From Syntrophobacterales bacterium (GTDB lineage Bacteria; Desulfobacterota; Desulfobaccia; Desulfobaccales; 0-14-0-80-60-11), in assembly GCA_020052215.1 (NCBI GenBank), contig JAGVPN010000427.1, forward strand, positions 1 through 11,502: a stretch of DNA of 11,502 nt, in the 5' to 3' direction. The notes under the pieces were generated by a model. That model did not search any database. It saw nothing but the letters and a program-made list of their open reading frames with translations, and was not told the origin of the DNA. The number at the start of each line of letters is the position of its first letter. Position 1 is the stretch's first letter. Positions 8,590 to 11,502 of this stretch are shown here, piece by piece. Both the position numbers and the translations under genes were made by a program.

Positions 8590-8624
8590 ACTTTAAATTA
8601 TAAGGGAAAAGGTATAGATGAGCA
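8590..8624 (-). promoter_or_regulatory. Promoter of the glucosidase operon
   Basis: A perfect TATAAT box (minus strand, 8602-8597) lies downstream of the operator pair. The -35 position (about 8624-8619, TGCTCA) matches TTGACA poorly, as expected for a promoter that needs an activator. The start of transcription is expected near 8590. No experiment is implied; the call rests on the box and on the identical spacing at the hydrolase promoter. Confidence 0.65.
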
Positions 8625-8659
8625 GTGATTATGTCACCTTAAGATGGTGACTTTGTCAC
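8625..8659. promoter_or_regulatory. Twin 13-bp palindrome operator, predicted Crp/Fnr-family site pair
   Basis: Two palindromes, GTGATTATGTCAC (8625-8637) and GTGACTTTGTCAC (8647-8659), have centres 22 bp apart, about two helical turns. Their centres are 29 and 51 bp from the upstream edge of the TATAAT box, near -41 and -63. The half-site GTGA is the core read by CRP-type recognition helices with Arg-Glu, as in the regulator encoded just upstream. The gap between TGA and TCA is 5 bases instead of the usual 6. The same pair, with a degenerate promoter-proximal copy, occurs before the hydrolase gene. Confidence 0.7.
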
Positions 8660-8727
8660 TAAAAAAGGGAGGGTACTTTGAGAGGGTTCTCTTCGATGAC
8701 TTACGGAAAGGCCGTCTATTGGGGGGA

Positions 8728-9381
8728 TCAGGAGAGCTTAAGGTTGGTCAACTGAATGCAATTTCTTGACAGGATTATTAAACCCCTGCGCTCGAAATCC
8801 TTCAATAAACGGCTCACCACTTCCCTGGCCGTGCCCAATTCGTTGGCTATGACTTGATGGGTCGCAAATAATTTACCGTCTTCGCCCTTTTCTATGAGGT
8901 AATCGATCAGCCGCTCATCCATCCTTTTAAATGCAACTTCTGTGATTAGCTCCATAACCTCTACAAACATCTTACTTATATGAGCATGTATTAATTCTCT
9001 CATCTCTTTATATTTAGAGATGTACTCACGTAATTGATCTGGCGTAATAATAAGCATTTCAACATCTGTTATCGATATCGCGTTAGCCGGGTAAGGGATA
9101 TTTGACAAGGCGCACGACGCAGTCAACATACAAAACTCCCCTGAAACGATGTTGCCCAGGGTTATTTCCCTGCCCTCGCTTGCCTTAAAAATTCTCTTCT
9201 CCCCTGAAAGCATGAGGATTAAACCGGAACAACGGTGTCCATCCTTAAGAATCATAGTATTGGGGGGGGCGCTGACATATTCACCGTATGACAGGATATC
9301 ACTGACTAAAGCAGGTGGGGCTTTTTGAAATACAGGGAAAACACCAAGCAACCTGTCTTTTGATATTCTTTTCATTGGCAT
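8728..9381 (-). CDS. Crp/Fnr-family transcriptional regulator 1
   Basis: This 217-residue regulator has an N-terminal cyclic-nucleotide-binding-type beta-roll (about 12-120), a long dimer helix (about 122-160) and a C-terminal winged helix-turn-helix (about 172-212). The recognition helix is GTAREVVSRLL (183-193); Arg and Glu at 186-187 and Arg191 match the base-reading positions of CRP, which fits a GTGA half-site. The stretch GEFCMLTASCALSNIPYPA (81-99) replaces the cAMP-phosphate Arg-Ser pair of CRP with Tyr-Pro, so cAMP binding as in CRP is unlikely. The N-terminal iron-sulfur cysteines of FNR are absent. Cys84 and Cys90 in the roll could sense redox or a ligand; this is inference. It sits upstream of the twin-palindrome promoter of the glucosidase operon, its likely target. 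No clear ribosome binding site precedes the ATG at 9381 or the one at 9375. The gene looks more A+T-rich than the operon. Confidence 0.9.
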   Translation of the reverse strand: MPMKRISKDRLLGVFPVFQKAPPALVSDILSYGEYVSAPPNTMILKDGHRCSGLILMLSGEKRIFKASEGREITLGNIVSGEFCMLTASCALSNIPYPANAISITDVEMLIITPDQLREYISKYKEMRELIHAHISKMFVEVMELITEVAFKRMDERLIDYLIEKGEDGKLFATHQVIANELGTAREVVSRLLKDFERRGLIILSRNCIQLTNLKLS

Positions 9382-9448
9382 TCAGTGCTATGGCTTATAA
9401 CCTGAGACTTTCCCTGCGTCCCGGTGAATTTTGATGGTCGGTGATCAT

Positions 9449-9472
9449 GACGTTGCGCACGCGCATGACGTC
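9449..9472. other. Interrupted inverted repeat upstream of regulator 1
   Basis: GACGT-TGCGC pairs with GCGCA-TGACGTC across a very short centre, giving two 5-bp stems with a small bulge between them. The same stretch contains CATGACGT twice in direct orientation (9446-9453 and 9464-9471). It lies between the hydrolase stop and the regulator 1 start. No T run follows, so it may be an operator or a poor terminator of the hydrolase transcript. Confidence 0.35.
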
Positions 9473-9527
9473 TTCGGCAGCTTAGTGGCATCACCCCATC
9501 TGACACAATGCGCCATTGCCGGCAAGT

Positions 9528-10436
9528 CTACACTTTGACGTTCTTGCGGAGGAAGCTCCGTATCAGGTCGGCTATCTTGTCGCCGTCCTCCTCCAGCGCA
9601 AAGTGTCCGGTGTCGAGCAGGTGAAACTCCAGATTCTTCAAGTCTCTCCTATAGGGCTCAGCGCCGGCCGGGGGAAAGATCTCATCGTTCTTCCCCCAGA
9701 CGATGAGCATCGGCGGCTGGTGCTGGTGGAAGTAGGCCTGCCATTCCGGGTAATGCGGTGGATTGCTGCCGTAGCTATAGAAGAGAGCGAGTTGAATTCC
9801 AGAGTTCCCCGGCCGGTCGAGCAGCGGCTGGTCGACATTCCAGTTGTCGGGGCTGATCGTCTCTTTATTCCGGACACCATGGGTGTATTGCCAGATCGTG
9901 GCTTCCCGGGTGAAAAAGTCGCGCAGAGGCTTCTCGCGCTCTGCGGTCTTCTCTTGCCAGTAGGCCTTGAGTGGCTTCCAGAAATCATTGTCGATGCCCT
10001 CGTCATAAGCGTTGCCGTTCTGCACCACGAGCGCCTGCACGCGCTCCGGGTGCTTGCAAGCCAGGCGGTAGCCGACAGGCGCGCCGTAGTCCTGAACATA
10101 CAACGTATAATTCTTCAGCCCGACTTTCTCCGTGAACTTCTCGATCACCTCGGCCAGATGGTCGAATGTGTACTCGAACTGGTCCACGGTGGGCATCGAG
10201 CTGTTCCCGAAGCCGGGGTAGTCCGGCGCCACCAAATGAAATTCATTGGCCAGAGCCGGGATCAGGTTACGGAACATATGCGAACTGGTGGGGAAGCCAT
10301 GGAGCAAAAGCACAACGGCGGCGTCCTGCGGCCCCGCCTCCCGGTAGAAAATATCCAGGCCGTTGATCTTCACGATCCTGTAGGCCACCTTGGCTGCTGT
10401 TCCCGCCCCTGCAAGATGGCTACCCTGTGCTTTCAT
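9528..10436 (-). CDS. Alpha/beta hydrolase, haloalkane dehalogenase/epoxide hydrolase-like
   Basis: This enzyme of 302 residues has the alpha/beta hydrolase core. HGFPTS (46-51) is the oxyanion-hole loop, VQDYGAP places an Asp nucleophile (Asp116) at the elbow, WGKND gives Asp251 as a likely acid, and DTGHFALE holds the catalytic His278. A Trp/Tyr-rich cap lies between about 145 and 235. An Asp rather than Ser nucleophile points to epoxide hydrolases, haloalkane or fluoroacetate dehalogenases rather than esterases; the substrate is open. No signal peptide is seen. I placed the start at the ATG at 10436 because GGAGG (10443-10447) lies 6 bases before it. The longer frame from 10496 begins upstream of this site with a basic, unconserved-looking stretch. 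The gene is preceded by the second twin-palindrome promoter and regulator 2, its likely controller. Confidence 0.88.
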   Translation of the reverse strand: MKAQGSHLAGAGTAAKVAYRIVKINGLDIFYREAGPQDAAVVLLLHGFPTSSHMFRNLIPALANEFHLVAPDYPGFGNSSMPTVDQFEYTFDHLAEVIEKFTEKVGLKNYTLYVQDYGAPVGYRLACKHPERVQALVVQNGNAYDEGIDNDFWKPLKAYWQEKTAEREKPLRDFFTREATIWQYTHGVRNKETISPDNWNVDQPLLDRPGNSGIQLALFYSYGSNPPHYPEWQAYFHQHQPPMLIVWGKNDEIFPPAGAEPYRRDLKNLEFHLLDTGHFALEEDGDKIADLIRSFLRKNVKV

Positions 10437-10564
10437 AATTGACCTCCGTTTCACATAATTTAATTGAGCAAGGCCATGCCGCCTTCTCAGTGCCATAATG
10501 TTCCGTGGAACCCCTTAAAATCATTTCAAGCTCCCGATATACCAGTACAACACACCTGGATAAT

Positions 10565-10599
10565 GGCTACGATTATAGCTACAAGGGAAGATTAATCAA
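10565..10599 (-). promoter_or_regulatory. Promoter of the hydrolase gene
   Basis: On the minus strand, TTGATT (10599-10594) and a perfect TATAAT (10577-10572) are 16 bases apart, a sigma-70-type promoter with a start expected near 10565. The promoter-proximal operator overlaps the -35 region edge, as in class II activation. Confidence 0.7.
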
Positions 10600-10634
10600 G
10601 GAAATGTGTCATTGGCAATCGGTGATTTTGTCAC
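10600..10634. promoter_or_regulatory. Second twin-palindrome operator, predicted Crp/Fnr-family site pair
   Basis: The distal copy GTGATTTTGTCAC (10622-10634) is a near-perfect palindrome. The proximal copy (10600-10612) keeps only one good half-site, TGTCA, and matches 8 of 13 bases of its counterpart at 8625. Centres are 22 bp apart and 29 and 51 bp from the edge of TATAAT, the same figures as in the glucosidase promoter. The better -35 box here goes with the weaker proximal site. Confidence 0.68.
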
Positions 10635-10720
10635 AAAGGATGAGGCCGCGCACGTAGAAAGGACTGCTTGGTTTAGGTGGGTTTAGGGGATGCCCGGGAG
10701 GTTTGAGAAAATCAGGAGGA

Positions 10721-11368
10721 TTAAATATTGGTGAGTTGGATGCAGTTTCTTGAGAGAATGACCAAGCCTCTCCTTTCAAAATCTTTTAATAAACGGCTTA
10801 CCACTTCCCTGGCCGTGCCCAATTCGTTGGCTATGGTTTGATGGGTCGCAGATAATCTGCCGTCTTCCGACTTTTCAATAATATAATCCATCAATCTATC
10901 ATCCATTCTCTTGAAGACGACTTCAGCGATTAATTCCATGACATCCGCCAGGTTCTGACTAATGAAGGAAAACATTAAGCTCTGCATCTCTTCAAATTTA
11001 AAAATGTACTCCCGGAATTTATCGGGTGGGATGATCAGCAACTCAACATTGGTGATGGATATCGCATTAGCCGGATAGGGAGTATTTGATAGAAGGGACA
11101 TTGCATTTATTATACAAAACTCTCCGGCGACAACGTTATAAAGAGTTATTTCTTTGCCAGTACCGCTTTGCTTAAAGATTCTTTTCTCCCCGGAAAGGAC
11201 GAGGACTAAACCGGGAGAATATTCCCCTTCCCGCTGTAATATGGTGTTTGGCGGTGCGGACATATATTGGCTGAATGACAAAATATCATTGACTAAGGCT
11301 TGGGGGCCTCTTTGGAAAACCGGAAAAATATCGAGGAATCTATCTCTGGTTATTGCACTCATTGGCAT
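10721..11368 (-). CDS. Crp/Fnr-family transcriptional regulator 2
   Basis: This 215-residue paralogue of regulator 1 has the same layout: a beta-roll sensor domain (about 10-117), a dimer helix and a winged helix-turn-helix. From ATHQ to the LTN near the end (about 40 residues) it differs from regulator 1 at only two positions, and the recognition helix GTAREVVSRLL (184-194) is identical. The sensor half differs much more: Cys85 (GEFC) is kept, but the second Cys of regulator 1 is Ser here (MSLLS). As in regulator 1, YPA replaces the Arg-Ser of the cAMP pocket. I chose the ATG at 11368, which gives an N-terminus (MPMSAITRDR) that lines up with regulator 1 and has AGGA at 8 bases; the frame also opens at a TTG at 11389. 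It precedes the hydrolase promoter, its likely target. Confidence 0.9.
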   Translation of the reverse strand: MPMSAITRDRFLDIFPVFQRGPQALVNDILSFSQYMSAPPNTILQREGEYSPGLVLVLSGEKRIFKQSGTGKEITLYNVVAGEFCIINAMSLLSNTPYPANAISITNVELLIIPPDKFREYIFKFEEMQSLMFSFISQNLADVMELIAEVVFKRMDDRLMDYIIEKSEDGRLSATHQTIANELGTAREVVSRLLKDFERRGLVILSRNCIQLTNI

Positions 11369-11383
11369 CGAAGAAGTCCTACG

Positions 11384-11410
11384 CGGCAACGGTCTTATAC
11401 CAGGTTGCCG
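11384..11410. promoter_or_regulatory. Inverted repeat over a putative -10 box of regulator 2
   Basis: CGGCAAC (11384-11390) and GTTGCCG (11404-11410) are perfect 7-bp arms with inner arms GGT and ACC. The centre contains TATAAG on the minus strand (11399-11394), which could be the -10 box of regulator 2. The matching -35 is weak. It may be an operator for control of regulator 2 or a leader hairpin just before its ribosome binding site. Confidence 0.4.
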
Positions 11411-11433
11411 TCAAACAAGTAATAATCCGAATT

Positions 11434-11461
11434 GTAGGGGCGGTTCGCGAACCGCCCCTAC
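11434..11461. repeat. Perfect 28-bp palindrome, REP/MITE-like
   Basis: GTAGGGGCGGTTCG (11434-11447) is followed directly by its exact reverse complement (to 11461). Palindromes starting GTAGGGGCG are common dispersed intergenic repeats in many bacteria, so this is probably one copy of such a family rather than a gene-specific site. It could also act as a terminator hairpin for a gene beyond the window edge, but no T run follows on either side. A second small palindrome, TGGTTGCAACCA, lies at 11464-11475. Confidence 0.65.
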
Positions 11462-11502
11462 GGTGGTTGCAACCATAAAGCCAGAGTTACCTCTATGACG
11501 GC

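Larger units (their letters stand above)
8357..8727. other. Intergenic region with regulated promoter and long leader
   Basis: No protein gene is seen in these 371 bases. Reading on the minus strand, it holds the 3' flank of regulator 1 (no clear terminator, only weak 4-bp stems followed by a T run near 8661-8666). It then has the twin-palindrome operator, a TATAAT box and a transcribed leader of about 230 bases before the glucosidase ATG. The leader contains a GC-rich stem-loop and a perfect TTGACA (8472-8477) that has no -10 box at a suitable distance. I found no riboswitch or small ORF that I can support. Confidence 0.6.
10437..10720. other. Intergenic region with regulated promoter of the hydrolase
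   Basis: These 284 bases hold no gene that I can support. Reading on the minus strand they contain the 3' flank of regulator 2 without an obvious terminator, the twin operator, a good promoter, a leader of about 130 bases and the GGAGG ribosome binding site of the hydrolase. A small inverted repeat GTTCCGTGGAAC (10500-10511) lies in the leader. Confidence 0.6.

Noticed and set aside
9424-9453. GTGA half-sites (9424 and 9441) as an operator for regulator 1 itself
   Set aside because: The palindromes are poor, the spacing between them is 17 rather than 22, and no TATAAT lies at the matching distance. Autoregulation is possible but not supported.
8728-11368. Regulators as true FNR (oxygen sensors) or true CRP
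   Set aside because: There is no N-terminal cysteine cluster for an iron-sulfur centre, and the Arg-Ser of the cAMP pocket is replaced by Tyr-Pro. Only the wider family can be stated.
1-11502. CRISPR arrays, tRNA, rRNA, insertion sequences or phage genes
   Set aside because: I saw no regularly spaced direct repeats, no tRNA- or rRNA-like segments and no transposase or integrase motifs in any frame.

Overview
The window looks like chromosomal DNA of a free-living, probably anaerobic Gram-negative bacterium. A deep-branching Desulfobacterota ('delta-proteobacterial') relative is my best guess. That rests on the gene mix (MGH1-like glucosidase, VTT/TVP38 membrane proteins, DUF2652, Crp/Fnr regulators), dense same-strand gene packing and a GTAGGGGCGG-type palindromic intergenic repeat. 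It is an inference from content, not a taxonomic result. All eight genes I accept lie on the minus strand, so the story reads from right to left.

Right part (11502 to about 9528): a small palindromic repeat, then a Crp/Fnr-type regulator (regulator 2, 11368-10721). Next comes an intergenic promoter with a twin-palindrome operator, and then an alpha/beta hydrolase with an Asp nucleophile (10436-9528). Middle (9381 to 8590): a second Crp/Fnr regulator, paralogous to the first (9381-8728), followed by a second intergenic promoter with the same architecture. Left part (8356 to 1): an apparent operon of six genes. They are a large MGH1-like (GH63-type) glucosidase, a stand-alone VTT membrane protein, a GH13 alpha-amylase-family enzyme, a 766-residue fusion of a VTT membrane domain to a mercuric-reductase-like flavoprotein, a DUF2652 cyclase-related protein, and the start of an exported protein cut by the window edge.

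The main result is the repeated unit 'Crp/Fnr regulator - twin-palindrome promoter - target gene'. The two regulators share an almost identical DNA-reading helix (RE..SR). Behind each one is a promoter with a perfect TATAAT and two 13-bp GTGA-N5-TCAC-type palindromes. These are centred exactly 29 and 51 bp from the upstream edge of the -10 box in both promoters, or about -41 and -63 from the expected start point. This is the classical spacing for an activator of the CRP/FNR family. It predicts that the glucosidase operon and the hydrolase gene belong to one regulon controlled by one or both paralogues. The signal they sense is not visible: the FNR iron-sulfur cysteines and the cAMP-phosphate-binding arginine of CRP both appear to be missing.

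The operon joins two alpha-glucan-type glycosidases with two VTT membrane domains and a membrane-tethered flavoprotein disulfide reductase. I do not recognise this combination as a described system. The individual families are known, but their joint role is open.
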